The notes: generated from the letters alone by a model not told the origin. Positions 8,953-18,375 are shown, numbered from the stretch's first letter. The stretch is 64,000 nt of DNA from Arsukibacterium indicum (GCF_019100565.1 NZ_JAHRID010000005.1:124001-188000), one strand, 5' to 3'. Translations and numbers: made by a program.

Positions 8953-9999
8953 ATGCTATCGCATCTAATACCTGCAGCAGATTTTCTTAAACTTACCCTG
9001 GCTAACCCTGATGGTCTGGCACCATTTCAGGGCGAGCTGGATAACGGCACCACGGTGCAGGTATGGGATACTGGTGTGATTTGTTTTGAACCGGTCGGGG
9101 CAGTGAATGAGGATGTTGTGCTGTCGTGTGGTGTGCATGGCAATGAAACTGCACCTATTGAAATTTGTGCGGCGATAGTTCATGACATTCTGACAGAGCA
9201 GTTAACCCCATCGGTAAGGTTGTTGGTGCTGTTCGGTAATCCACCGGCAATTAATGCCGGCAAACGCGAAATAACGGAAAACCTGAACCGGCTATTTTCC
9301 GGTCATCATAGCAAAGGAGCGGGCCTGATTAATGCTGAAAGGCGCCGGGCTAAAGCGCTGGAGCACTATGTCAGCCAGTTTTATCAGGCAGAACGCGTAA
9401 CCGAAACTGGTACGCGTAACCGCAGCTTATATGATTTACATACCGCTATTCGCGGCTCGAGATTCGAAAAATTTGCAGTGTGCCCCTTTCTGCACGACAA
9501 ACCCTGGCGCAAAACTGAGTTTGCTTTTCTGGCAGAGTGCGATGTGCATACTGTGCTGTTAATGCAAACACCTGCCACCACCTTTAGCTACTATGCATCG
9601 AATGAACACGGTGCCAATTCGTTTACTATTGAGCTGGGCAAAGTGAAGCCCTTTGGCCAGAATGATATGAACCGTTTTGCCAGTGCTGACAAAAGTCTGA
9701 GGGCATTGGTCTCAGGTAAACCGGTTAAAAGCGGTGCCTTTGATAATAAAAAATTTAATATGTATAAGGTATACCGGTCGATAATTAAACAAACTCAGGA
9801 TTTTAAGCTGCATTTTGCCGATGATATTGAAAATTTCACCAGTTACCCGGTGGGTACGTTGTTGGCCACCGATGGTGATTTAGAATATCGGGTTGAGCAG
9901 GAAGGTGAGGCGTTAATTTTCCCCAATGCCAACGTCGCTATTGGCCAGCGAGCCATGCTGATGGTAGTACCGACGTCGGTTGCCGACAATCTTGCCTGA
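8953..9999 (+). CDS. astE: Succinylglutamate desuccinylase
   Basis: Zinc hydrolase that splits N-succinylglutamate into succinate and glutamate, the last step of the AST arginine-degradation pathway. The carboxypeptidase-like fold shows CGVHGNETAPIEI, whose His and Glu are zinc ligands, followed by LFGNPPAINAGKRE, LYDLHTAIRGS with a further His ligand, and an ELGK segment. An ATG at 8938 is in frame, but GGAG at 8940-8943 is correctly spaced for the ATG at 8953, so I use the shorter form of 348 residues. No other ast genes are present here, so the gene is detached from the rest of its pathway. A terminator follows. Confidence 0.92.
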   Translation: MLSHLIPAADFLKLTLANPDGLAPFQGELDNGTTVQVWDTGVICFEPVGAVNEDVVLSCGVHGNETAPIEICAAIVHDILTEQLTPSVRLLVLFGNPPAINAGKREITENLNRLFSGHHSKGAGLINAERRRAKALEHYVSQFYQAERVTETGTRNRSLYDLHTAIRGSRFEKFAVCPFLHDKPWRKTEFAFLAECDVHTVLLMQTPATTFSYYASNEHGANSFTIELGKVKPFGQNDMNRFASADKSLRALVSGKPVKSGAFDNKKFNMYKVYRSIIKQTQDFKLHFADDIENFTSYPVGTLLATDGDLEYRVEQEGEALIFPNANVAIGQRAMLMVVPTSVADNLA

Positions 10000-10044
10000 T
10001 AAGGGTTGTTGCCTGCCATTGCAGGGCTGACAGACAGTAAATAT

Positions 10045-10078
10045 AACCTGACAGCTTAACCGGCGGTCAGGTTTTTTT
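10045..10078 (+). terminator. Rho-independent terminator after astE
   Basis: AACCTGAC / GTCAGGTT stem with a 13-nt loop and seven T residues. Confidence 0.85.
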
Positions 10079-10092
10079 GTACCCTGGCACGG

Positions 10093-10121
10093 TTGCAATG
10101 CAGTTTACGTAAAGGTAAAGT
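10093..10121 (+). promoter_or_regulatory. Candidate bkd promoter with overlapping LiuR-like operator
   Basis: TTGCAA (10093-10098), 17 nt and TAAAGT (10116-10121) make a plausible sigma-70 promoter. The spacer and -10 contain TTTACGTAAAGGTAAAG (10104-10120), which resembles operators of the MerR-type regulator LiuR for branched-chain amino-acid catabolism in gammaproteobacteria. The resemblance is from memory; the promoter match is read directly. Confidence 0.4.
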
Positions 10122-10172
10122 TCCCCGCAAATAACGATAATCGACAGTGTGTCCACAACCCAAGAGATTGCT

Positions 10173-11357
10173 ATGACAAACCCTAATAACGCCACCATCA
10201 CCACGGTGCATACTGCAGCTTTTACTGCCGGTGATGCGTTAAAAATTCCTACTCTGCGTATTCTGCAAGACGACGGCAGCCTGCACGAAGGTGCCGATAA
10301 ACCAAACCTTGATAAAGACACTGCGCTGAAAATGTACGACACCATGGTATTTACCCGGGTGCTGGACGAACGGATGCTGGCAGCGCAGCGCCAGGGCCGG
10401 ATTAGTTTTTACATGCAATGTCTGGGCGAGGAGGCGACAACAGTTGGCAGTGCCGCGGCTTTGGATGAGCAGGATATGATCATGGCGCAGTACCGTGAAC
10501 AGGGTGCATTGCGTTACCGTGGTTTTACTCTGGAACAGTTTATGAACCAGTTGTTCTCTAACGAGAAAGACCTGGGTAAAGGCCGGCAAATGCCGGTGCA
10601 CTATGGTAGTAAAGATATTTACTACATGACGATATCATCACCGCTGGGCACCCAAATTCCCCAAGCCAGTGGCTATGCCTATGCCCAGAAGCTGCGTGGT
10701 TTGAATAACACCACCATTTGCTACTTCGGCGAGGGCGCTGCATCCGAGGGCGATTTTCATGCCGGTTTAAATATGGCGGCGGTGCATAAGGCACCGGTGC
10801 TGTTTTTCTGCCGTAACAACGGCTATGCCATTTCTACCCCGGCAAATGAACAGTTTGTTGGCGATGGCATTGCTTGCCGGGCTGTGGGCTACGGCATGAA
10901 AGCAATCCGGGTAGATGGCGCCGATATTCTGGCTGTGTACCAGGCCACAAAAATGGCCCGTGACCATGCCCTTAAGCATAACGAACCGGTTTTAATTGAA
11001 GCAATGGCGTATCGGTTGGGGGCTCACTCATCGTCAGATGATCCCAGCGGCTATCGCTCAAAAGAAGAAGAAGAACTGTGGCGCAAAACCGATCCTATCT
11101 CCCGTTTCCGCTTATGGCTGGTTAAGCAAGGCTGGCTGGATGAGGAAGCAGATAAAACCAAAACGGACAAGCTTAGAACTGAAATACTGGATGCCCTGAA
11201 AGTAGCTGAGAAAGTGGCAAAGCCGGGTATAGAGCATTTAATTTCTGATGTGTATCAACAGCCGATCCCGGCATTGCAACAACAATTAGATGAATTAAAA
11301 CAACATATCAGAAAATACCCGGATGCGTATCCGGTGACGTCGGGGAGAATGGACTAA
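10173..11357 (+). CDS. bkdA1: Branched-chain 2-oxoacid dehydrogenase E1 alpha subunit
   Basis: Thiamine-diphosphate-dependent E1 alpha subunit of the complex that oxidatively decarboxylates the 2-oxoacids of Val, Leu and Ile. The chain of about 394 residues has [14 protein letters not shown], the ThDP motif region [19 protein letters not shown]...NNGYAIST, and the phospho-loop region [16 protein letters not shown]. Its N-terminal extension and the neighbouring two-lipoyl E2 favour branched-chain over pyruvate substrates. A GTG 24 nt upstream is in frame, but AAGAG at 10162-10166 favours the ATG at 10173. It is the first gene of a three-gene operon, and its stop overlaps the next start by one base (TAATG). 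Confidence 0.92.
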   Translation: MTNPNNATITTVHTAAFTAGDALKIPTLRILQDDGSLHEGADKPNLDKDTALKMYDTMVFTRVLDERMLAAQRQGRISFYMQCLGEEATTVGSAAALDEQDMIMAQYREQGALRYRGFTLEQFMNQLFSNEKDLGKGRQMPVHYGSKDIYYMTISSPLGTQIPQASGYAYAQKLRGLNNTTICYFGEGAASEGDFHAGLNMAAVHKAPVLFFCRNNGYAISTPANEQFVGDGIACRAVGYGMKAIRVDGADILAVYQATKMARDHALKHNEPVLIEAMAYRLGAHSSSDDPSGYRSKEEEELWRKTDPISRFRLWLVKQGWLDEEADKTKTDKLRTEILDALKVAEKVAKPGIEHLISDVYQQPIPALQQQLDELKQHIRKYPDAYPVTSGRMD

Positions 11358-12334
11358 TGGCAAAAATGAATATGCTGCAAGCGATTAATAATGCGCTTGA
11401 TATCGCCATGGCTAAAGATGACAGCGTTGTGTGTTTTGGTGAAGACGTTGGCCATTTTGGCGGCGTATTCCGGGCAACCAGCAAGCTGCAGGAAAAATAC
11501 GGCAAAGCGCGCTGTTTTAATACGCCGTTAACTGAACAGGGTATTGCCGGCTTCGCCAACGGTATGGCGGCCCAGGGTATGAAACCGGTAGCCGAAATTC
11601 AGTTTGCAGATTACATTTTTCCTGCCTTTGATCAAATCGTCAACGAAACAGCCAAATTCCGCTACCGTTCAGGCAATGAGTTTAATGTTGGCGGTATCGT
11701 GTTTCGCAGCCCCTATGGCGGTGGTATTGCCGGTGGCCATTATCATAGCCAGTCGCCAGAAGCTTATTTTGCGCATACCCCGGGTTTAAAAGTGGTGATC
11801 CCACGGGACCCGTATCAGGCAAAAGGCCTGTTGCTGGCCTCTATTGCCAGTCCGGACCCGGTTATATTTTTTGAACCAAAAAAGCTGTACCGTGCGTCTA
11901 CCGGTGAAGTGCCGGAAGATTACTATGAAATTGAGTTGGGTAAGGCTGAAGTTGTGCAGCAGGGCAATGACATAACCGTGCTGGCCTGGGGCGCGCAAAT
12001 GGAGATTGTTGATAAAGCCGTGGCAATGGCCAAAGAGCAGGGCGTGTCGTGTGAAGTTATCGATTTACGCAGCATTTTGCCATGGGACGCTGACACCGTT
12101 GCCGCGTCTGTTCAGAAAACCGGCCGGCTGGTAATTAACCACGAAGCACCGTTAACCGGCGGTTTTGCCGGTGAAATTGCTGCGACCATCCAGAAAATGT
12201 GTTTCCTGCATCTGGAAAGCCCGATAGAACGGGTGTGTGGTTTAGATACGCCTTATCCGCTGGCACTGGAAAAAGAGTATGTTGCCGATCATCTTAAAAC
12301 CTACGAAGCCATTATGCGCTCGGTTAATTTCTAA
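11357..12334 (+). CDS. bkdA2: Branched-chain 2-oxoacid dehydrogenase E1 beta subunit
   Basis: Partner of the E1 alpha subunit; together they form the alpha2-beta2 decarboxylase. The 325-residue length is standard. Visible family segments are [51 protein letters not shown], the [19 protein letters not shown] loop and the C-terminal [16 protein letters not shown]. Translation is coupled to bkdA1 through the TAATG overlap. The E2 gene follows after 9 nt, with AAGGAG at 12333-12338 as its ribosome site. Confidence 0.94.
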   Translation: MAKMNMLQAINNALDIAMAKDDSVVCFGEDVGHFGGVFRATSKLQEKYGKARCFNTPLTEQGIAGFANGMAAQGMKPVAEIQFADYIFPAFDQIVNETAKFRYRSGNEFNVGGIVFRSPYGGGIAGGHYHSQSPEAYFAHTPGLKVVIPRDPYQAKGLLLASIASPDPVIFFEPKKLYRASTGEVPEDYYEIELGKAEVVQQGNDITVLAWGAQMEIVDKAVAMAKEQGVSCEVIDLRSILPWDADTVAASVQKTGRLVINHEAPLTGGFAGEIAATIQKMCFLHLESPIERVCGLDTPYPLALEKEYVADHLKTYEAIMRSVNF

Positions 12335-12343
12335 GGAGATGGC

Positions 12344-13945
12344 ATGAAACAGGATTTTATACTGCCGGATATTGGCGAAGGTATTGTCGAGTGCGAAATT
12401 GTTGAATGGCTGGTTAGCGAAGGCGACACCATAAAAGAAGATCAGCCGGTTTGTGACGTAATGACCGACAAAGCGCTGGTGCAAATACCAGCGGTGCACA
12501 ATGGTGTGGTTAGCAAACTGTATTACGCCAAAGGTGAAATAGCCAAGGTGCATGCTCCGTTATTTGAAATGGAGATTGGCGACGGCGCAGCACCCGCGAA
12601 CGAAGTAAAACCAGAAGCGGATAAGGGGCAAGCCGCAACGGCGCCAGCTCAGAGCAGCGCCAGTACAGATACTTCCGACAGTCGCAACGAAGACTTTATA
12701 CTGCCGGATATTGGTGAAGGTATTGTTGAATGTGAAATTGTCGAGTGGCTGGTAGCGGAAGGCGATACTATTACTGAAGATCAGCCGGTTTGTGACGTAA
12801 TGACTGACAAAGCGCTGGTGCAAATTCCGGCTAAATACTCTGGTGTAGTTAGTAAACTGTATTATGCCAAAGGCGAGATTGCCAAAGTACACTCGCCGTT
12901 ATTTGCGATGCAGCTAAGTGGCGAAGCAACGGCTGCCGCGCCGCAGGGTGCCGCCTCAACAGCTGAAAGTGCTGAGCAAAGCAAAGCCACGCTGGCAAAG
13001 CCCGATAATAATACGGTAGTCAGTAGTGGTAAGGCATTAGCCAGCCCGGCGGTACGCCGGCTGGCCCGTGAGCTTAACATTGACCTGGCGAAGGTGCAGG
13101 GTTCAGGTGATAAAGGCCGGGTTTACAAAGAGGATGTGAAGGCGTTTGCTGAAGGTACCGGTAAACCGGCCGCCGCAGGCAAAACTGAAACTAAATCTGA
13201 AACCAGAACCGCGGCGCCGGTTCAGGGCAATGCCCAGGCTGCAGACAGAGTTGAGCCTATTAAAGGTATCAAGGCGGCAATGGCGCGGCAGATGGCCGAT
13301 TCTGTGGCGACTATTCCGCATTTTACTTATTGCGAGGAAATCGACTTAACCGAGCTAATCGCCCTGCGCTTAAGCCTGAAAGACAGTTACGCCAAGCAAG
13401 GTGTGAAGCTGACAATGATGCCGTTTTTTATGAAGGCATTGTCGCTGGCGATTAAAGACTTCCCGGTTATGAACAGCCAGCCTAACAGCGATTGCACTGA
13501 GCTGCGCTATTTCAGTGAGCATAATATCGGGGTAGCGGTAGACTCAAAAGTTGGTTTACTGGTACCAAATGTGAAAGGTTGCCAGGCTAAGTCAATTGTC
13601 GATATTGCCCGCGAGCTTGGTCGCTTAACCGATTCGGCCCGCGAGGGCCGGGTGAGCCCTGCAGACTTAAAAGGTGGCACTATTACCATTTCTAACATTG
13701 GTGCAATTGGCGGTACTGTTGCCACTCCAATCATTAATAAGCCGGAAGTTGCGATAGTAGCGCTTGGTAAAGTACAGAGCCTGCCACGCTTTAATGCCAA
13801 AGGTGAAGTACAAGCCAGACAACTTATGCAAATAAGTTGGTCGGGCGATCACCGGATTATTGATGGCGGCACCATTGCCCGCTTTACTAATCTGTGGAAG
13901 CAGTATCTGGAGCAACCTTCGTCAATGCTGGTTAACATGATTTAA
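12344..13945 (+). CDS. bkdB: Branched-chain 2-oxoacid dehydrogenase E2 (dihydrolipoyl acyltransferase), two lipoyl domains
   Basis: Core of the branched-chain 2-oxoacid dehydrogenase complex; transfers acyl groups from lipoamide to CoA. The 533 residues contain lipoyl domain 1 (about 3-75, lipoyl Lys43 in TDKALVQ), an Ala/Pro-rich linker, lipoyl domain 2 (about 116-188, Lys156), a second linker, a peripheral subunit-binding domain (ASPAVRRLARELNIDLAKVQ, about 226-262) and the catalytic acyltransferase domain, with the active-site His in SGDHRIIDGG at about 503. Most bacterial BCKDH E2 proteins have one lipoyl domain; here two nearly identical copies occur. No E3 gene follows, so the complex probably uses a lipoamide dehydrogenase encoded elsewhere. 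A terminator closes the operon. Confidence 0.94.
   Translation: MKQDFILPDIGEGIVECEIVEWLVSEGDTIKEDQPVCDVMTDKALVQIPAVHNGVVSKLYYAKGEIAKVHAPLFEMEIGDGAAPANEVKPEADKGQAATAPAQSSASTDTSDSRNEDFILPDIGEGIVECEIVEWLVAEGDTITEDQPVCDVMTDKALVQIPAKYSGVVSKLYYAKGEIAKVHSPLFAMQLSGEATAAAPQGAASTAESAEQSKATLAKPDNNTVVSSGKALASPAVRRLARELNIDLAKVQGSGDKGRVYKEDVKAFAEGTGKPAAAGKTETKSETRTAAPVQGNAQAADRVEPIKGIKAAMARQMADSVATIPHFTYCEEIDLTELIALRLSLKDSYAKQGVKLTMMPFFMKALSLAIKDFPVMNSQPNSDCTELRYFSEHNIGVAVDSKVGLLVPNVKGCQAKSIVDIARELGRLTDSAREGRVSPADLKGGTITISNIGAIGGTVATPIINKPEVAIVALGKVQSLPRFNAKGEVQARQLMQISWSGDHRIIDGGTIARFTNLWKQYLEQPSSMLVNMI
12353..12565 (+). repeat. Intragenic direct repeat, copy 1 (lipoyl domain 1 of E2)
   Basis: 213 bp repeated at 12692-12904 with a fixed offset of 339 bp. 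At protein level the copies differ at only a handful of positions, for example Ser/Ala after WLV and VHN/KYS after IPA. This points to a recent or homogenised in-frame duplication. Confidence 0.9.
12692..12904 (+). repeat. Intragenic direct repeat, copy 2 (lipoyl domain 2 of E2)
   Basis: Second copy of the block at 12353-12565, in the same reading frame. Most differences from copy 1 are third-position changes. Confidence 0.9.
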
Positions 13946-13973
13946 GCAGTTGGCAAGCGAATACGTTTCTGAT

Positions 13974-14001
13974 AAAACCCACGTTAGCAGTGGGTTTTTT
14001 T
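13974..14001 (+). terminator. Rho-independent terminator after the bkd operon
   Basis: AAAACCCAC / GTGGGTTTT stem, GTTAGCA loop, T-run. Confidence 0.9.
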
Positions 14002-14035
14002 ATGGTTGGCATTATAGCCGTCGCAGGGAAGTAAG

Positions 14036-15496
14036 ATGTACGAATTTGAAGATTTAAGAGTGCTGGTGCAGGCCAAAAGCCCACTAATTATCATTGAAAC
14101 CTATGAAGAGTTGCGGGCGCTGGCGCTGATAAAACGGCTGGCGGTGAATTTAATGCGGCCGGTATTTCAATGGACCATTACCGATGGGTTGCAACGTACC
14201 GATCGCGAAAGCAGTCCACAAGCCTTTAATGCCGAGCCAGCCCAGTTGCTGGCTCAGATAAAAGGTACCCGCATTCCTGGTATTTACGTGTTGTGTGACT
14301 TCCACCCGTTTTTATCTGAGCCGCGGCATATCCGCTTTATCAAGGAGATTGCCCAGGCGCACGATAGCCTGGGACATACTCTTATTTTGCTAAGTTATGC
14401 AGTAGATACACCTCCAGAATTGGCCCGGTTAAGTTATCGTTTTCAGTTATCACTGCCGGGCGATCAGCAAATTCGGCAAATGATCAGTGAGGCCGCCGAG
14501 AAATACAGCCGTGAGCACGGGCAATTGGTAGAGATGGCGCCAGCTGATGTCAGCGCATTGGTGACAAATTTACATGGCCTGACGTTTGATGAAGCGAAAC
14601 GTTTAGCTTATAAAGCTATAGCAGATGATGGTGCTATTACCGGCGCTGATATTCCGAGAATTAACCGGGCCAAATTTAATTTGCTGCAGACAGCAGGTAC
14701 TTTAAGTCAGGTTTTTGATACCAAAAGTCTGGATGATGTAGTTGGTATGCCAAATCTCAAACGCTGGTTAAGCCAGCGGCAAAAGGCTTTTAAACAAAAC
14801 GGCCAGGATACACCAAAAGGCATTTTGCTGACAGGCGTGCAGGGTACCGGTAAAAGCCTGAGCGCAAAAGCTATAGCCGGTGGCTGGGGCATACCGCTAC
14901 TAAGGTTGGATATGGCGGCCTTATACAATAAATATATTGGTGAAACCGAGAAAAACCTGAACCAGGCATTGGCCCAGGCAGATGCTATGGCACCCTGTGT
15001 GCTGTGGATTGACGAAATAGAAAAAGGCCTGGCCGGTGGCGATAACGACAACGGCGTAACCCGCCGAATCCTGGGTAGCTTACTGACCTGGATGGCTGAA
15101 CGGAATAAACCGGTTTTTTTAGTGGCAACCGCCAATAATATTGAGGAGCTGGCGCCGGAACTGTTACGGAAGGGCCGCTTTGACGAGATATTCTTTGTTG
15201 ATTTGCCTGATGAGCCGCAAATCAAAGCGCTATTAACCCTGCATCTGCAACGGCGTGACTTAAGCCTGAGCGATGCTGAATTAAACCAGTGTGTTACCTT
15301 AGCCCAGGGCTTTTCCGGCGCTGAACTGGAGCAGGCGGTGGTGAGCGCCAGTTACCGGATGCACACTGACGGCGGTGGTTTCAGTTTACAGCATTTACTG
15401 GCTGAACTGGCTGAAACCCAACCACTGTCTGTGGTGATGGCTGAACGGGTTGCCAGTCTCAGGCACTGGGCTAATCAGCGCTGTGTTATCGCCTGA
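14036..15496 (+). CDS. AAA-family ATPase (Ycf46-like)
   Basis: A 486-residue ATPase of the FtsH/Cdc48-like AAA class, close to the Ycf46 group. An N-terminal domain (about 1-225) begins YEFEDLRVLVQAKSPLIIIETYEE, typical of that group. The AAA module has Walker A GVQGTGKS at about 267-274, Walker B VLWIDEIEK at about 322-330, sensor 1 VATANN and the arginine-finger region LLRKGRFDEIFF. There is no signal peptide or membrane segment, so it is cytosolic. No zinc-protease motif (HExxH) follows, so it is not FtsH. A kinase-like gene follows after 78 nt on the same strand. The substrate and role are unknown; chaperone or remodelling activity is the family expectation. Confidence 0.85.
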   Translation: MYEFEDLRVLVQAKSPLIIIETYEELRALALIKRLAVNLMRPVFQWTITDGLQRTDRESSPQAFNAEPAQLLAQIKGTRIPGIYVLCDFHPFLSEPRHIRFIKEIAQAHDSLGHTLILLSYAVDTPPELARLSYRFQLSLPGDQQIRQMISEAAEKYSREHGQLVEMAPADVSALVTNLHGLTFDEAKRLAYKAIADDGAITGADIPRINRAKFNLLQTAGTLSQVFDTKSLDDVVGMPNLKRWLSQRQKAFKQNGQDTPKGILLTGVQGTGKSLSAKAIAGGWGIPLLRLDMAALYNKYIGETEKNLNQALAQADAMAPCVLWIDEIEKGLAGGDNDNGVTRRILGSLLTWMAERNKPVFLVATANNIEELAPELLRKGRFDEIFFVDLPDEPQIKALLTLHLQRRDLSLSDAELNQCVTLAQGFSGAELEQAVVSASYRMHTDGGGFSLQHLLAELAETQPLSVVMAERVASLRHWANQRCVIA

Positions 15497-15574
15497 TGTT
15501 TAGTTTTTTCTGCACGTTAGCAGACAACTTTTTATCGGGTAATTTTTCCCAGAGCAACTACCTGACGGACAGCT

Positions 15575-17413
15575 ATGCCGGATAAACCTGACAAGACCTC
15601 GTTGCGTAATTTTTATATTCCGGAAGAGCAATCGGTATATTTACTTAATGCCAATGATGCAAAAAAGCTCAAAGACTGGGTGGCGCTTTGTATTGAGGAG
15701 CTGGAAAAGCTTGGCTATCGCCAGATAGAACTTATTGGTAAAGGTGCCTACGGCTTCGCTTTTGCCGGCTTTGGCCAGGACGGTGTGTCTTATGTGTTTA
15801 AATTTTCCAGAATTAATTTAGCCCAGCATATTCAGGAACGCCTTGCTGACGAAGCTTATATGTTGTCATTGGTAAAGCATCCGGCCATACCGCAGTACGT
15901 TACCTACCAGGTGATAAAAAAACAGGGCATATTAATGATGGGCCGGGCCACAGGGCTGGACCTCGAACAATACAGTCTGAAAGTAGGGCGGTTACCGGTA
16001 AGGCTAATCATCGACATTGCGGTGCAGCTGGCACAGCTGTTGCTGTTTTTACGTCAGCAACAGTTAGGCGGGAACAGCGCACCGATAGTTCATGGCGATA
16101 TCAAGCCATCTAACCTGGTGTTTGATGAGCACACCGGCAATATAAGTCTGATTGACTGGGGCTCGTCAGTGCATGCCCAGCTGGACAGTCAGGGCCAGTA
16201 TCTGGCGAACAATGTTATGCAACTGATGTCGGCTGATTTACAGCACTCAAACGCCAGAATGGGTGATGTTTATTTTATCGGGCCGGAGCAGCGGGCCGGT
16301 GCTTTATCCAGCCCCCGATTTGATGAACAGGGGGTTGCCAGTACGCTGTACGCACTGGCGTCGGCTCAGTCCTGCCGCTTTGGCCGTCAGGCCATACCGG
16401 CACGAAGCCTTGGTCTGCCAGTGGAGTTTGCCACCATGCTCGACAGTATGCTAGCAGACGATGAGGCTTTGCGCAGGCAGGCTGGTGACTATTTTATAAG
16501 CAGAATGCCAACTCTCAGCCAACTGGTATTGCCACCAATTAGTTTACTACCGGATACTGCAATGCTTCCTGTTTGGTGTAGCGGCCAGGTACAGGAACTT
16601 GATACTGTGGTTTACTCGTCACGCAAATCGTTTTTACGGGAACATCAGGAAGAGGCCGACTTGCATTATGTCGATGATGTGCAGTTAGAGCGGTACTACA
16701 AGAACTATCTGGAAGGTATGGGGGAGACTGAGAAAGCCTTTATTGCTGCAGTAGGCCGGTTAGCGCGCTATCCGGTAGTGGGTGGCCTTGCCATCCACTG
16801 GCAGGCGAGCGGGGTGTACATCGATTCCAGTTTAAATTTATACAATGCCAGCCTAAAGGTGGCATTTAGTCATGCGGTTAATAATGTGGTTAGCCTGGCA
16901 CGCGCTATTGGCAAGCTAGGGGTGTTTAAAGCCTGTTTATTTGATGCCCGCAATACCATTCATATCAGCCGGCAAAGTACTGAACAACCTTTTATCGTGC
17001 CGGCTGGAGCAGAAATTCGTTATCAGAAGGCGCCGGTGTTAAGTCAGGAAGAGGCCAGCAAGCAGCATTCCTATTTTGAAGATGGCAAAGATCCGGATGA
17101 ACAACTGGTATTGCCAGACGTGATTATGGACGATATCGCCAGGTTAAACCTGATCCGCCATACCGGTTGTATTATTTTCGAAGTGACGCCGCTGTATATG
17201 AAAGTGCATAGTTATTACCGTTTGCTGGACAGCGACGCTGAGCCTGAATTTGCGGCACTGTTGCAAAACATTCTGGCTAAAGTACCGCTGATAAGTGGTG
17301 AGGGGGTTGGTGGTTTTATGAAGTTACCGTATAAAGACACCCGCTTTTTTGAGCATCAACCGCAATCCGCAGCCTGTTATTATCCTGCAAACCCGTTGCA
17401 ATATACTGGCTAA
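15575..17413 (+). CDS. Serine/threonine protein kinase-like protein
   Basis: A 612-residue cytosolic protein with a eukaryotic-type kinase domain at about 45-310: glycine loop GKGAYGFAF (55-63), Lys76 in YVFKFS, catalytic HGDIKPSN (Asp175, Asn180), and DWG (194-196) in place of DFG. All catalytic residues are present, so it is probably active. The C-terminal ~290 residues match nothing I recognise; they show no transmembrane helix and no PASTA or FHA pattern. It follows an Ycf46-like AAA ATPase after 78 nt, so the two are probably co-expressed and may act together. I see no cognate phosphatase gene. The kinase fold is clear; the biological role is unknown. Confidence 0.82.
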   Translation: MPDKPDKTSLRNFYIPEEQSVYLLNANDAKKLKDWVALCIEELEKLGYRQIELIGKGAYGFAFAGFGQDGVSYVFKFSRINLAQHIQERLADEAYMLSLVKHPAIPQYVTYQVIKKQGILMMGRATGLDLEQYSLKVGRLPVRLIIDIAVQLAQLLLFLRQQQLGGNSAPIVHGDIKPSNLVFDEHTGNISLIDWGSSVHAQLDSQGQYLANNVMQLMSADLQHSNARMGDVYFIGPEQRAGALSSPRFDEQGVASTLYALASAQSCRFGRQAIPARSLGLPVEFATMLDSMLADDEALRRQAGDYFISRMPTLSQLVLPPISLLPDTAMLPVWCSGQVQELDTVVYSSRKSFLREHQEEADLHYVDDVQLERYYKNYLEGMGETEKAFIAAVGRLARYPVVGGLAIHWQASGVYIDSSLNLYNASLKVAFSHAVNNVVSLARAIGKLGVFKACLFDARNTIHISRQSTEQPFIVPAGAEIRYQKAPVLSQEEASKQHSYFEDGKDPDEQLVLPDVIMDDIARLNLIRHTGCIIFEVTPLYMKVHSYYRLLDSDAEPEFAALLQNILAKVPLISGEGVGGFMKLPYKDTRFFEHQPQSAACYYPANPLQYTG

Positions 17414-17566
17414 AACCGCTGCCTGGATATTTTATAACCAGTTTAGTTAACTATCCGCATAATTCCGGCTGGTCGAGGCAGTCTTTCACACTAAAAAGGT
17501 TTAAATTAGCTGGCAAACCAAGTAATGTAGTGCCTTTGATACCTGGTAAGTTGAAACCGCAAACCG

Positions 17567-18040
17567 ATGTCTAGCGAAAAACACATTCAGTACAACTTGC
17601 TGCTACAGCAAGCGCAGGCGCTGATCGCCGATGAATCCGATGTAATAGCCAATATGGCCAATCTAAGTGCACTGCTATATAACAGTCTGCCTGATTTAAA
17701 CTGGGCTGGCTTTTACATAATGCGGGACGGGGAGTTAGTGCTTGGCCCGTTTCAGGGGCAGGTTGCCTGTGTCCGGATCCCGGTAGGCAAAGGCGTATGC
17801 GGAACAGCCGTTGCCACCGGTGAGGTGCAGCTGGTTGAAGATGTGCATCAGTTTGCTGGTCACATTGCCTGTGATGCCGCCAGTAATTCGGAAATTGTGC
17901 TGCCGGTGCGCTATAACAATAAAATTATTGCCGTACTGGATATCGACAGCCCGTTATTGTCGCGCTTCGATAATGCCGATAAAGAGCATTTGGTGGCGTT
18001 AGTTGAGTTGCTGGAACAACGGTTGACCGGGCCATTATGA
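17567..18040 (+). CDS. msrC: Free methionine-(R)-sulfoxide reductase, GAF-domain
   Basis: Reduces free methionine R-sulfoxide; a single GAF domain of 157 residues in the cytosol. The three catalytic cysteines are present at 68, 78 and 102 with the same spacing (10 and 24) as in the E. coli enzyme, within VACVRIPVGKGVCGTA and GHIACDAASNSEIVLPV. It overlaps the next gene by four bases (ATGA), and proQ and prc follow, a gene order common in this group. An opening ATG and an upstream gap of 153 nt suggest it leads this transcription unit. Confidence 0.93.
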   Translation: MSSEKHIQYNLLLQQAQALIADESDVIANMANLSALLYNSLPDLNWAGFYIMRDGELVLGPFQGQVACVRIPVGKGVCGTAVATGEVQLVEDVHQFAGHIACDAASNSEIVLPVRYNNKIIAVLDIDSPLLSRFDNADKEHLVALVELLEQRLTGPL

Positions 18041-18375
18041 AAGACGCACTGACAGTACAAGACTATCTGTTAAATGAGTCTGAAGTTGGTGACTGGGATG
18101 GCGAAGAGGAACTGGTAACCGACAAAATTAATAGTATTATTCATGCGGTCTGGGATGCTCTGCCGGATGATTTAAGCACTGAACAAATTGAGCGGATTAT
18201 GCCGCAAATTTGGCAGCAGTTAGGCAGTGATACCGTGCTGCTTGACGTTGATGAACATGAATTGACCGGTTGGGCTTTGGTCTATATGCGGCAACAAATT
18301 GAACTGGGCATTGAAGAAGCTGACGCTGCAGAAGCAGAACAGGCAGATAACAGTGCAGACGACGAAGAAGAGTAA
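18037..18375 (+). CDS. Small acidic protein of unknown function
   Basis: 112 residues, strongly acidic, ending in a Glu/Asp-rich tail (EEADAAEAEQADNSADDEEE). The N-terminal 80 residues look helical, with Trp at several positions (GDWDGEEE, AVWDALPDD, QIWQQLG). No catalytic motif, signal peptide or membrane segment is visible. The start overlaps the msrC stop (ATGA) and proQ begins 6 nt after its stop, so the coupling shows it is a real gene. I do not recognise the family. Confidence 0.75.
   Translation: MKDALTVQDYLLNESEVGDWDGEEELVTDKINSIIHAVWDALPDDLSTEQIERIMPQIWQQLGSDTVLLDVDEHELTGWALVYMRQQIELGIEEADAAEAEQADNSADDEEE

Noticed and set aside
14036..15496. FtsH protease
   Set aside because: There is an AAA module but no HExxH protease domain and no membrane helices.
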